63,230 bases of DNA from an uncultured Oscillibacter sp. (GCF_910584465.1 NZ_CAJUBK010000008.1:1-63230), one strand, 5' to 3'. Positions 41,880 to 48,651 are shown, numbered from the stretch's first letter. Numbers and translations are program-made. Notes: a model not told the origin generated them from the letters alone.

Positions 41880-41925
41880 CAGGGCCAGCATATCAATTTA
41901 TTTGATGTGCTGGCTCTGTTTTTAT
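41880..41925 (+). terminator. Terminator after the SLH gene
   Basis: CAGGGCCAGCATATCAA pairs with TGATGTGCTGGCTCTG with small mismatches, followed by TTTTT. Confidence 0.85.
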
Positions 41926-42013
41926 AATTCAATGATAAAAAGCAGGTATGCTAGTTAATAAACTTGCAATACAAAAGGGGGTAGTTTAATTTTGAAGGGA
42001 GGGACAAGGCAAC

Positions 42014-42259
42014 ATGGTAAAAATACATGGTATAGAGGCTTGGGTGCGGGAAGAATACGGCAACCCTGGTAGAGTATACGCTTGCTATTTTCAAATACGG
42101 CACGGGTTTAACGGTCAGTGTGTAACGCCGTTGCAAAGAAACATTATCCCGATTTGTAGCAGGGAAAAAGTTAAAGATTTTGTCAGCAAACAGGCAAAAT
42201 CACTTGCCGACATATGGAATTTAAACCCACCTAAAAAGGGAAGAAAAAAGAATGCCTAA
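42014..42259 (+). CDS. Small protein of unknown function
   Basis: 81 residues, MVKIHGIEAWVREEYGNPGRV to a basic end (PPKKGRKKNA). GAAGGGAGGG lies upstream, 9-18 bases before the ATG. No domain recognised. It is followed at once by a strong terminator, which supports it being a real transcription unit. Confidence 0.65.
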   Translation: MVKIHGIEAWVREEYGNPGRVYACYFQIRHGFNGQCVTPLQRNIIPICSREKVKDFVSKQAKSLADIWNLNPPKKGRKKNA

Positions 42260-42269
42260 TGGAATCTTT

Positions 42270-42298
42270 GAGCCAGGTGTTGACCTGGCTCATTTTTT
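42270..42298 (+). terminator. Intrinsic terminator after the 81-residue gene
   Basis: GAGCCAGGT and ACCTGGCTC with a 4-base loop, then A and six T. Confidence 0.92.
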
Positions 42299-42738
42299 AT
42301 ACATTGAGCAGAAAAGTCACAAGCATTTCTTTTTATACTCTTTTTAAGCTGGTTGAGAGATTTGAAGCAGTTGAATTTATAGTTTATTTGACAAACGACC
42401 CAAATCATTTGGGGATTTTATGGATAAACACCCAAGTATTTTTGGGGGTTCTGATTACAGATTATTTCAAGGAAATTTGGGGATGGATGGAGGGATAAGA
42501 GGGGTTTCCAGAAAAAAATAATGGAATGGGTGGGGAAGTAGAAAAACAGAATTTCAGCAGAAATGAAGCTAGTTGAATTTTTAGAAAAGATAATTTTCAG
42601 AAATAGAATGACAATAATGAAAACAGTACGGGGATAGCAATTTGTCATTGATGTGACTTGAATCGTTTATCCTGAATGTGCAGACCCAGCAACACCCCTA
42701 GTTTTTATAGGTCACTTCCTTGCACTTTCACGTCTTGT
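42299..42738 (+). other. AT-rich stretch without a clear gene
   Basis: About 440 bases. A short open frame at 42259-42498 overlaps the terminator and lacks a ribosome site. I see nothing convincing here apart from the promoter at its right end. Confidence 0.5.
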
Positions 42739-42766
42739 TTGTCATGTGACCCGGCGTTAGTATGAT
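42739..42766 (+). promoter_or_regulatory. Promoter for the 167-residue gene
   Basis: TTGTCA (42739-42744), 16 bases, TATGAT (42761-42766), about 54 bases upstream of the ATG. Confidence 0.6.
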
Positions 42767-42819
42767 TGTGTTGAAAGGGTTAAGGACTTTCAAAAATCAA
42801 AATTTAGGAGGACTTAAAA

Positions 42820-43323
42820 ATGTGCAAGGCTACTGTTATCTTCGAGGAGAAGCTGGGGAAGCGGCGTGAGGGCTGGGCGGTTTATCTGAACCAGAGCCGG
42901 GACTTCACTTGGTACAGTGACAAGCAAATCAAAGGCAAGATTGCCAGCGGGGAGCGGATTAATGGCGTGGTGGTGAACGAGGCCGGGGAAGTTGTGATGG
43001 ATGAGACTTTCACGACTGGCCTGTTGAGCAAGACCGGGCTGGCTACGTATACCCCCATCAAGGAGGACGAGGACAGCGGCGTGAGCAAGTATTTCGCTGT
43101 CGTTCGGGTTCTCAAAGGCGGCAAGGCTGGCGATCGCTATGAGCTGGTGAGCAATCGGTTCAAGCTGGAGGTCGTGGACGCTGACAGGCTGAAAGCATTG
43201 CTGTCCCTGATTAGTGTGGGCGGGGCCAGAGTGGACGAGAAGGGCCGGGTGGTAATCCATGAGGGGGTAAGCGTGGAGGAGGCCACAGAGGACCCCAAGG
43301 GGGCCAGAGAGGGGGCGGTCTAA
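42820..43323 (+). CDS. Protein of unknown function, GC-richer than the rest of the element
   Basis: 167 residues, beginning MCKATVIFEEKLGKRREGWAV. No recognised domain. It is hydrophilic and mixed alpha/beta by appearance, with a charged C-terminal tail (EEATEDPKGAREGAV). Its codons are GC-rich, closer to the chromosome than to flanking element genes, so it may have been acquired separately. AGGAGG lies 9 bases before the ATG. The next small gene starts immediately after its stop. Confidence 0.7.
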   Translation: MCKATVIFEEKLGKRREGWAVYLNQSRDFTWYSDKQIKGKIASGERINGVVVNEAGEVVMDETFTTGLLSKTGLATYTPIKEDEDSGVSKYFAVVRVLKGGKAGDRYELVSNRFKLEVVDADRLKALLSLISVGGARVDEKGRVVIHEGVSVEEATEDPKGAREGAV

Positions 43324-43470
43324 ATGACCGCCCTTTCTATTGACTTTGTACTGGGGTTCAGCTGTTTGGGGCTTGGGGTTCTGCTATATTTGGCATATGA
43401 GTTTATCGGATTGTTCCGGGAATTGTTGATGATTCTCCGGGAGTTATTGGAGGAGCTTCGGAGCGAGTGA
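43324..43470 (+). CDS. 48-residue membrane peptide
   Basis: MTALSIDFVLGFSCLGLGVL followed by LYLAYEFIGLF forms one hydrophobic helix; the end is amphipathic (RELLMILRELLEELRSE). Its ATG begins at the base after the stop of the 167-residue gene, so translation is likely coupled. A terminator follows 21 bases after the stop. The layout of a hydrophobic peptide behind a larger soluble protein is noted, but no function is claimed. Confidence 0.55.
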   Translation: MTALSIDFVLGFSCLGLGVLLYLAYEFIGLFRELLMILRELLEELRSE

Positions 43471-43491
43471 AGTTCTAAAAGTTCCAACAGC

Positions 43492-43526
43492 AACAGCCAG
43501 TTTGATTTTTTATCAAGCTGGCTGTT
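43492..43526 (+). terminator. Terminator after the small membrane peptide gene
   Basis: AACAGCCAGTTTGAT (43492-43506) and ATCAAGCTGGCTGTT (43512-43526) pair with one mismatch around five T; T-rich sequence follows (TGTTGCG). Confidence 0.75.
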
Positions 43527-43562
43527 TGTTGCGAATGTTGCAAATGTTGCGAAAGCATTTTG

Positions 43563-43591
43563 TTGCCATCTTGCCGAAAATCTATTATACT
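43563..43591 (+). promoter_or_regulatory. Promoter for the coiled-coil gene
   Basis: TTGCCA (43563-43568), 17 bases, TATACT (43586-43591). Confidence 0.65.
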
Positions 43592-43626
43592 AGGTTTAAT
43601 TTTATAGGTCGATGGAGGGTTTGGAG

Positions 43627-44430
43627 ATGGCGAGGGAATGGGGAAAATCAGTACTTACAGAAGAAGAAAAGAAAGCCCGTGAAGAAAAGGCAGAGCAAAA
43701 GAAACAGGAGAAAGAGGAAAAGGAGAAAGAGAAAACGGAGAGAGAGAAACAGGAGCAAGAGGAGAAGAAGAAAGAGGAACAGCGCAAAAGGGAATGTAGA
43801 CTTAACAAGAAAATCAATTTCTATGTTATGCGCCATATGTGGCAAGTTATTCGGGGGAGAAATGCCGCAAACAGAATATATGAGTGCTTTGGGATAAGTC
43901 GGCAACGATATTCAAGGGCCATTGAGACAGGCCATATACGGTGTAGTGCCAGTGAATTGGATAAATGGGAACAGCTAACAGGTATTAGCAAAAAGATATT
44001 TCAAGGAGAAGATATATTTACATGGCATACTCAGGACAGCATGGAAGAAGCGGTATCAGCAATTGAATGGAAAAAACTGTTTGCTTGGAGAGGATACGAA
44101 AAGATAGAGGGGAAAGAGGTAGATGATAAAGAAGGAAGAGCTCTTCAAGAGAAAATACACAAAGACATGAAGAAGGCCGCAAGGTACGATAGGAATACTC
44201 ATCACTTTTTCCGTTTATGCTACTTTTTAGAGAAGGACAAGCCAGCTCCGTTGCAAGAATCGGATTTACGGCTTAAAGGTGTCCAACAGGCATTAAGGAC
44301 TTTAACATTTAGTTTAGCAGATGATTGCAGTATTGAGTTGCTGGAAGATACTCTTAAATTACTTAATAACAAGCGTACCATGGTCAATGGCATTATTGTA
44401 TATCGGAAAGAAAAACAGAAAGACAACTAA
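43627..44430 (+). CDS. K/E-rich coiled-coil protein with possible DNA-binding domain
   Basis: 267 residues from ATG 43627 (GGAGGG about 7 bases ahead; an ATG five codons earlier is possible). Residues about 8-60 are almost pure K and E with Q (EEKKAREEKAEQKKQEKEEK), a strong charged helix. Residues about 75-130 (RNAANRIYECFGISRQRYSR, then SASELDKWEQLTGISKKIF) look like a helix-turn-helix of the XRE/phage regulator kind. The C-terminal half has no known domain. It may act in element regulation or replication; this is inference from its place upstream of xis and int. Confidence 0.65.
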   Translation: MAREWGKSVLTEEEKKAREEKAEQKKQEKEEKEKEKTEREKQEQEEKKKEEQRKRECRLNKKINFYVMRHMWQVIRGRNAANRIYECFGISRQRYSRAIETGHIRCSASELDKWEQLTGISKKIFQGEDIFTWHTQDSMEEAVSAIEWKKLFAWRGYEKIEGKEVDDKEGRALQEKIHKDMKKAARYDRNTHHFFRLCYFLEKDKPAPLQESDLRLKGVQQALRTLTFSLADDCSIELLEDTLKLLNNKRTMVNGIIVYRKEKQKDN

Positions 44431-44434
44431 CTCT

Positions 44435-44464
44435 AATCCGTGCCAATAGGCACGGATTTTTTAT
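44435..44464 (+). terminator. Terminator after the coiled-coil gene
   Basis: AATCCGTGCC and GGCACGGATT with AATA loop, followed by TTTTAT. Confidence 0.92.
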
Positions 44465-44491
44465 AAAAACAAGAATACAAATATTGAACAT

Positions 44492-44597
44492 AGAGTTACA
44501 TAATTAAAATAAAAGAGTTACATTATAAATTCAAAAATTCGCATAAGCATTATATAAAGTAATGTTTCTTGTTTTTGGAAAAATGTATGTTACATTA
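44492..44597 (+). promoter_or_regulatory. Direct repeats before the excisionase-like gene
   Basis: AGAGTTACATAAT (44492-44504) and AGAGTTACATTAT (44514-44526) are 22 bases apart, about two helical turns; a third partial copy GTTACATTA is at 44589-44597. These look like binding sites of a regulator or Xis. The 246-base region is AT-rich with no gene. Confidence 0.5.
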
Positions 44598-44676
44598 AAA
44601 TTGTCAAGAGGGAACAGCAAGACCCAATCCCACACCGACGTGAACCTACAAAATTAAATAGAAGGGAGGTGCTATT

Positions 44677-44880
44677 ATGGAGCGCACTAACGGTCTGCCT
44701 TTCGTGTTGACACCTATGGACGTTGCGAGAGTGATGTGTATTTCACGCAACAAGGCCTATGAGGTGGTCCACAGTCGAGATTTTCCTAGCTTCAAGGTAG
44801 GAAAGCAGTACAGGGTTAGCCGTGACAAATTCTTGTCATGGTTAAGCACTGCGAGCGACCAGAAGATGGAGATTGCATAA
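44677..44880 (+). CDS. xis: Excisionase-family helix-turn-helix protein
   Basis: 67 residues. LTPMDVARVMCISRNKAYEVVHSRDFPSFKVGKQYRVSRDKFLSWL is split here as: LTPMDVARVMCISRNKAYEV then FPSFKVGKQYRVSRDKFLSW, the MerR-like winged-helix pattern of small excisionases. GAAGGGAGGTG lies upstream. It sits two genes before the integrase, with putative operator repeats ahead. Confidence 0.85.
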   Translation: MERTNGLPFVLTPMDVARVMCISRNKAYEVVHSRDFPSFKVGKQYRVSRDKFLSWLSTASDQKMEIA

Positions 44881-44919
44881 TGAATGAACAAACTACATTA
44901 ATTAAAGGAGAATATCAAC

Positions 44920-45876
44920 ATGAATCGAGAAGACAATAACAATGCGGTCCAGAGCGCCGAAGGAAAGGCCATTACCCTTAATGAAGCTATGGCACAGGCT
45001 AAAAGTGTACCAGGAATGATACTGCCAGCCACTGACCTGGTGAATCAAATCCCAGAGAATGAACGTGCGGTCATAGCGCCTGACACGGAAGCTGTTCCAA
45101 GTGTAACTAAGGTTCTAGACAACCTGGCTCTTGAAGTTCCAGAGGATGAACGTGCGGAGGCCGGTGAGGCCGATGAACTTGAAGAAGTCCGTAAGCTAGG
45201 GGTATTTGAACCGACAGTCGGCATGGCAAATATCCTAGATGTCCTTGATAACAAGGTTTATGCAAGGATTTATGTGGATTCTGATAAAGTGCGCTATATC
45301 GAGTTTTGTGAACAGTATTCGGATGGGAGTTTTTCACCCAAAATGAGGGCAGAGCAATCAAGTATGTTGCTTGCCGAAAAGTATAACTTTATTGCTAAAG
45401 ATGTACCTGAAGCATCCTTAAGAAACAGAATTTCAAAGTTTATCTTTAAGATGACAGAGGAATACCTGGGAAAATACAACGGTCTTGACGAAGCTCTTGA
45501 TATTGTCGAAGTACTGAATGTATTGCTAAAGGTTCGAGGAAGTTTGCCTGTTTATGAAACTGCTCCAAAGGAACTGGAACCAGAGCAATTTTATCATCAG
45601 GTCATACAGACGATTAAAGATCAGGCATTTGCGTCGCCCAATATCCATAAGGCATACTACACGCTGAATTATGAGGAAGTCACCATAGTTGAAAAGGAAC
45701 TGGGAATGAAACGTGGCACACTTTTGCCAAAGCTAAAGGAATATGGATTCCTGTATTTGACTGAATCATGCAAGGGCTACCAGACAAATGTACGCTTCAA
45801 CTGGGGTAAAGGAGATTCTTCCACAGAGTGGATGTACTGCATTTATAAGCTGGAATACTTTACAGAGAATAAGTGA
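44920..45876 (+). CDS. Element protein of unknown function
   Basis: 318 residues. Residues 1-100 are acidic and low in structure (NQIPENERAVIAPDTEAVPS). The rest is mixed; the last ~100 residues (YTLNYEEVTIVEKELGMKRG, then LPKLKEYGFLYLTE) could form a winged helix. TAAAGGAG lies before the ATG. Position between xis and int suggests a role in replication or regulation, but no family was recognised. Confidence 0.7.
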   Translation: MNREDNNNAVQSAEGKAITLNEAMAQAKSVPGMILPATDLVNQIPENERAVIAPDTEAVPSVTKVLDNLALEVPEDERAEAGEADELEEVRKLGVFEPTVGMANILDVLDNKVYARIYVDSDKVRYIEFCEQYSDGSFSPKMRAEQSSMLLAEKYNFIAKDVPEASLRNRISKFIFKMTEEYLGKYNGLDEALDIVEVLNVLLKVRGSLPVYETAPKELEPEQFYHQVIQTIKDQAFASPNIHKAYYTLNYEEVTIVEKELGMKRGTLLPKLKEYGFLYLTESCKGYQTNVRFNWGKGDSSTEWMYCIYKLEYFTENK

Positions 45877-45885
45877 GGGCATCTA

Positions 45886-45921
45886 TTGACACCGGGGCGG
45901 ATTGGCGTTACAATCCGCCCC
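45886..45921 (+). promoter_or_regulatory. Overlapping promoter and hairpin before the integrase
   Basis: TTGACA (45886-45891), 17 bases, TACAAT (45909-45914). Within it, GGGGCGGATTG (45894-45904) pairs perfectly with CAATCCGCCCC (45911-45921) around a 6-base loop, followed by ACTCTTTT. The -10 box thus lies in the loop and arm of a terminator-like hairpin for the upstream gene. Confidence 0.7.
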
Positions 45922-45947
45922 ACTCTTTTAGAAAGGAGCGATTGAGT

Positions 45948-47102
45948 ATGGCAAAGCGGGCAAACGGAGAGGGCAGTATCAGAAAGCGCAAGGATTCTAA
46001 ATGGTTGGTAACTTTTCCTAGCGGGCTGTATAAGGACAATGGCAAGCGAGAGTACATTTATCGCTATGCGGCTACACAGGCAGAAGCGGCGGAGATTCTG
46101 CGCCAGCTTCAAGCGGAGAAGGGAATGGGGGTCAGTCAGAGCAGGGCGGCGGTCAAGATGGGTGATTGGATGGAAAACTGGATTGAAAAGCATAAGGCCC
46201 CGAAGCTGGCTCCGGCTACGCTGACGAGCTATCGCAATAATTTTAGAATCCATATCAAGCCCTACATTGGGGATATTGTACTGCGGGAGTTGAGCACCTA
46301 TCATATCCAGCGTTGCCTTGACAGAATAGGCGGCAGTTGTTCAACCTTTGTGAAAAATTATAATATCATACATGGTTCTCTTGAAAAGGCGGTTGAGCTT
46401 GGCATGATGGTTCGGAATCCCTGTAAAGGGGTGACATTCCCCAAGAATGATACAGAGGATATGCGGGTGCTGTCAAAAGAGGAACAGCAAAGGTTTATTG
46501 AGCAGTTAGAGGGGGAATATTATCGGCCCATGCTCCTTATGTATCTATATTCCGGCTTGCGGATGGGGGAGGGTATCCCTTTGACATGGGAGGATATAGA
46601 CTTGGAGAAGCGGACAATCCGGGTAAATAAAAAAGCGATCGTCTGTCATGACTACGCCAGTCATTCAGCTCCGCAGGTGGTTCAGGACTTCTGTAAAACG
46701 AAGTCCAGCAAACGAAAAGTGATTATTACCTCTGGTTTAGTTGGGGTTCTGAAGGAGCATAAAGCGGAGATGATGAAGCGGGTAGAGCAGTCAGGGGAGG
46801 AATGGAGCGAGAGCGGCCTTGTGTTTCCGAATACACGGGGGAACATGGTACATAATCGGAACTTGCAGAACTCGCTTTATAGGATTTTTGCCAAGTGCGG
46901 TATTGCAGGAGCGACAATGCACACACTACGACACACCTACGCAACAAGATGTTTTGAGGCGGGGGTTGATATTAAGGCGATCAGTGAGCAGTTGGGACAC
47001 GCCAATGTCAAGACAACCTATAATATTTACGTCCACTTGTTGGAGGATACGAAAGAGAAGGAGATTGACAAGCTAGCGGGTATTGACAAACTGCTGGCGT
47101 GA
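45948..47102 (+). CDS. int: Tyrosine recombinase (integrase)
   Basis: 384 residues from ATG 45948 with AAAGGAGCG upstream. An N-terminal arm-binding domain (GEGSIRKRKDSKWLVTF) is followed by a SAM-like core-binding domain (MGDWMENWIEKHKAPKL) and the catalytic domain: Arg205 (YSGLRMGE), HTLRH (325-329), His351 (LGHANV) and Tyr361 (IYVH). All catalytic residues are present. It is the likely integrase of the element and lies about 0.9 kb from the right junction. Confidence 0.95.
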   Translation: MAKRANGEGSIRKRKDSKWLVTFPSGLYKDNGKREYIYRYAATQAEAAEILRQLQAEKGMGVSQSRAAVKMGDWMENWIEKHKAPKLAPATLTSYRNNFRIHIKPYIGDIVLRELSTYHIQRCLDRIGGSCSTFVKNYNIIHGSLEKAVELGMMVRNPCKGVTFPKNDTEDMRVLSKEEQQRFIEQLEGEYYRPMLLMYLYSGLRMGEGIPLTWEDIDLEKRTIRVNKKAIVCHDYASHSAPQVVQDFCKTKSSKRKVIITSGLVGVLKEHKAEMMKRVEQSGEEWSESGLVFPNTRGNMVHNRNLQNSLYRIFAKCGIAGATMHTLRHTYATRCFEAGVDIKAISEQLGHANVKTTYNIYVHLLEDTKEKEIDKLAGIDKLLA

Positions 47103-47111
47103 GGAAAGAAG

Positions 47112-47140
47112 CCCGGTAGCCTTGGGAAGAGGCTACCGGG
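47112..47140 (+). terminator. Hairpin after the integrase
   Basis: CCCGGTAGCC and GGCTACCGGG with a 9-base loop, followed by TTAAAT. A weak terminator. Confidence 0.65.
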
Positions 47141-47153
47141 TTAAATATTGCGC

Positions 47154-47182
47154 TTGAATTTTTGACCCGTATGCGATATGAT
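47154..47182 (+). promoter_or_regulatory. Promoter for the toxin-antitoxin pair
   Basis: TTGAAT (47154-47159), 17 bases, TATGAT (47177-47182), 25 bases before the toxin ATG. Confidence 0.7.
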
Positions 47183-47206
47183 AATAATAGGCTGGAGGGG
47201 GTAGAG

Positions 47207-47518
47207 ATGGACATTCAAAAAGTTCAATCGCTGTTTCAAAAGCGTTCTGTCAAGTGGTCTACTCACTGCTTGGAACGGATGCAGGAGCGTGATATTTCAA
47301 GGGCTGACGTACTCTCCTGCGTTCTTCAAGGGGAGATTATAGAGGACTACCCCAATGATTACCCCTTTCCCAGCTGTTTGATTTTCGGGTATACTACAAA
47401 GGGCAAGGTTCTTCATACCGTGATAGGAGTGGATGGAGTTACCGCCTATGTCATTACGGCCTATTATCCCAGCATAGAAAAGTTTGAGGCCGACTTGAAA
47501 ACCAGAAAGGAGCGTTGA
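47207..47518 (+). CDS. DUF4258-type toxin
   Basis: 103 residues from ATG 47207 (GGAGGGGGTAG upstream). WSTHCLERMQERDISRADVL and the following ILEDYP-like segment IIEDYPNDYPFPSCLIFGYT resemble DUF4258 proteins, which often pair with a YgiT-type antitoxin. The fold is probably RelE/BrnT-like ribonuclease. Its stop is followed after three bases by the antitoxin start. Confidence 0.78.
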   Translation: MDIQKVQSLFQKRSVKWSTHCLERMQERDISRADVLSCVLQGEIIEDYPNDYPFPSCLIFGYTTKGKVLHTVIGVDGVTAYVITAYYPSIEKFEADLKTRKER

Positions 47519-47521
47519 CTT

Positions 47522-47749
47522 ATGTGTATGTTCTGCAAATGCGACACGGTGAAAGATTCTGTTACAACGCATGTGGTGAACTATAAAAATTGTATTATCG
47601 TCATTAAAAACGTTCCTTGTGAGGAATGTGAGCAATGTGGGGAAAAGTTTTACACGGATGAAGTTGCCGAGCGGTTGGAAAGGCTGGTATCAGCGGCTAA
47701 AAGGCTCATGCAGGAGATCTCCGTGATTGACTATCAAAAGGCGGCGTGA
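47522..47749 (+). CDS. YgiT-type zinc-finger antitoxin
   Basis: 75 residues. Zinc ligands are in MCMFCKC and CEECEQCGEKFY, the YgiT/MqsA N-terminal zinc-finger pattern; the C-terminal helix (AERLERLVSAAKRLMQEI) is short and no helix-turn-helix is obvious. The toxin-first gene order is the mqsR-like one. The pair probably stabilises the element. Confidence 0.82.
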   Translation: MCMFCKCDTVKDSVTTHVVNYKNCIIVIKNVPCEECEQCGEKFYTDEVAERLERLVSAAKRLMQEISVIDYQKAA

Positions 47750-47755
47750 GGGGTT

Positions 47756-47876
47756 TACCGGATTTTTGCCGCTTCTGGAGTTGGACAGCGGGGCTTTAAG
47801 TATGGGGAAAAGCTAGGGGCCAGAGGGGAAAGAGCCTGTTTGGGCTACCGGAATTTTACCTCTTCCAGCTTGGGAT
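47756..47876 (+). repeat. Imperfect direct repeats near the right end
   Basis: TACCGGATTTTTGCCGCTTC at 47756 and TACCGGAATTTTACCTCTTC at 47846 are exactly 90 bases apart, and each is followed by a GGGG...AAAAGCT motif. They may be integrase arm-type sites or a decayed duplication. The whole 47750-47924 segment is non-coding. Confidence 0.4.
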
Positions 47877-47924
47877 TAGGGGTGAAAAGCTGGGACTACT
47901 TGGGAGAATGAGGGCTGAAAAGCG

Positions 47925-47953
47925 TTGACAGATGGGACCAAATGTGATATGTT
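47925..47953 (+). promoter_or_regulatory. Promoter pointing out through the right junction
   Basis: TTGACA (47925-47930), 17 bases, TATGTT (47948-47953). The transcript would start about 20 bases before the junction and run into the displaced gene end and the terminator at 48138-48182. Confidence 0.6.
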
Positions 47954-47980
47954 AGCACTACCTAATAGCGTGGCCCCATA

Positions 47981-48088
47981 AAGGTGAAGGACATGATCCT
48001 CAAGGAGGCCATCGAGGAGCGGCAGGCAGCAGACGCTAGGGCCGTGAAGGCGTTCGGAGGTTCGGACGAGGCTCCGGCAGAGGTCTGA
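47981..48088 (+). pseudogene. Displaced host 3' end of the V-ATPase subunit D gene
   Basis: 36 codons in frame, KVKDMILKEAIEERQAADAR to AEV and a TGA at 48086-48088, in GC-rich host codons. It has no start and cannot encode subunit D alone. It is best read as the original end of the ntpD gene (36591-37304), pushed 10.8 kb away when the element inserted. It contains the right-junction identity blocks AAGGTGAAGGA (47981-47991) and GCAGACGCTAGGGCCGT (48029-48045). Confidence 0.88.
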
Positions 48089-48137
48089 GGGGAGCCGCAT
48101 CGCGAACGCAACGCCCCCAGCGATGGGCCTGAAAGTG

Positions 48138-48182
48138 AAAGATGGTACTGCTTGGGATCTTCCCAGGCAGTACCATCTTTTT
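48138..48182 (+). terminator. Original host terminator of the ATPase operon
   Basis: AAAGATGGTACTGC pairs with GCAGTACCATCTTT, followed by TTT. The element-borne copies at 37361-37401 and 37962-38006 share most of this stem. It also lies at the end of the XRE gene coming from the other side. Confidence 0.85.
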
Positions 48183-48188
48183 GCCGTC

Positions 48189-48539
48189 TCACCGTTCGGG
48201 CGGCCGGTGGCCGCAGGCCAGGAGGTAGTTCTTCAAGATCTCCTCCAGGCAGTTCAGCTGCATCTCGCTGAGCGGCTCCAAATATTTGAGCAGGTGACCG
48301 TAGTCTACTTTCGATTCCTTCCCGGTCAGGATGTAGTCGGCGCTCACGTTCATCGCGCGGGAGAGGTTCAGGAGGCTTTCCGCGCGTATATTTTTGATCC
48401 CGCGTTCGACGCAGGCAAAAAATTGCCAGGAAAGGCCGGAGGCTTCCGCCGCCTGCTCCTGCGTCCATCCGAGCTGTTTCCGCCGCTCTGCGATCCGGGC
48501 GCCCATCTCCATTGCCAACAAAGAGCGTTCTTTTGCCAT
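48189..48539 (-). CDS. XRE-family transcriptional regulator
   Basis: 116 residues. The N-terminal helix-turn-helix is MGARIAERRKQLGWTQEQAA, followed by EASGLSWQFFACVERGIKNI and the end of the domain (LSRAMNVSADYIL). The C-terminal 40 residues are unassigned. GGAGTAGCGCT lies before the ATG. It is divergent from the NeuD-like gene, with ATTGCC repeats at 48556, 48599 and 48622 between them that could be its operators. Confidence 0.9.
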   Translation of the reverse strand: MAKERSLLAMEMGARIAERRKQLGWTQEQAAEASGLSWQFFACVERGIKNIRAESLLNLSRAMNVSADYILTGKESKVDYGHLLKYLEPLSEMQLNCLEEILKNYLLACGHRPPER

Positions 48540-48622
48540 AGCGCTACTCCTTTTTATTGCCGTTAGTGATAGTTTAGAGGGAGGCGGCGCTACATATTAT
48601 TGCCTATCATATAATAAAAATA

Positions 48623-48651
48623 TTGCCAATGACGAAACTGCGTGCTATACT
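48623..48651 (+). promoter_or_regulatory. Promoter for the NeuD-like gene
   Basis: TTGCCA (48623-48628), 17 bases, TATACT (48646-48651). Confidence 0.7.

Larger units (their letters stand above)
37197..47980 (+). mobile_element. 10.8-kb integrative element inserted in the subunit D gene
   Basis: Two copies of the 3' end of the V-ATPase subunit D gene bound this AT-richer segment. The repeats begin with AAGGTGAAGGA at 37197-37207 and 47981-47991 and share GCAGACGCTAGGGCCGT at 37245-37261 and 48029-48045, both exactly 10,784 bases apart. The interior holds a tyrosine integrase, an excisionase-like gene, a serine recombinase, an HNH nuclease and a toxin-antitoxin pair. The right copy has host-like GC-rich codons, the left copy AT-rich ones, so the left end is likely element-borne. 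No conjugation genes are visible, so movement by itself would be intracellular or by helper. The exact boundary is an inference. Confidence 0.9.

Noticed and set aside
42259..42498. A 79-residue plus-strand open frame
   Set aside because: It begins inside the stop of the previous gene, runs through a strong terminator and lacks a ribosome site.
37197..47980. Element as a prophage or conjugative element
   Set aside because: No capsid, tail, terminase, relaxase or type IV secretion genes were recognised, so it is described only as an integrative element.
48001..48088. The displaced subunit D end as a small gene of its own
   Set aside because: It has no plausible start with a ribosome site in frame; it is explained as the right junction copy of the interrupted gene.
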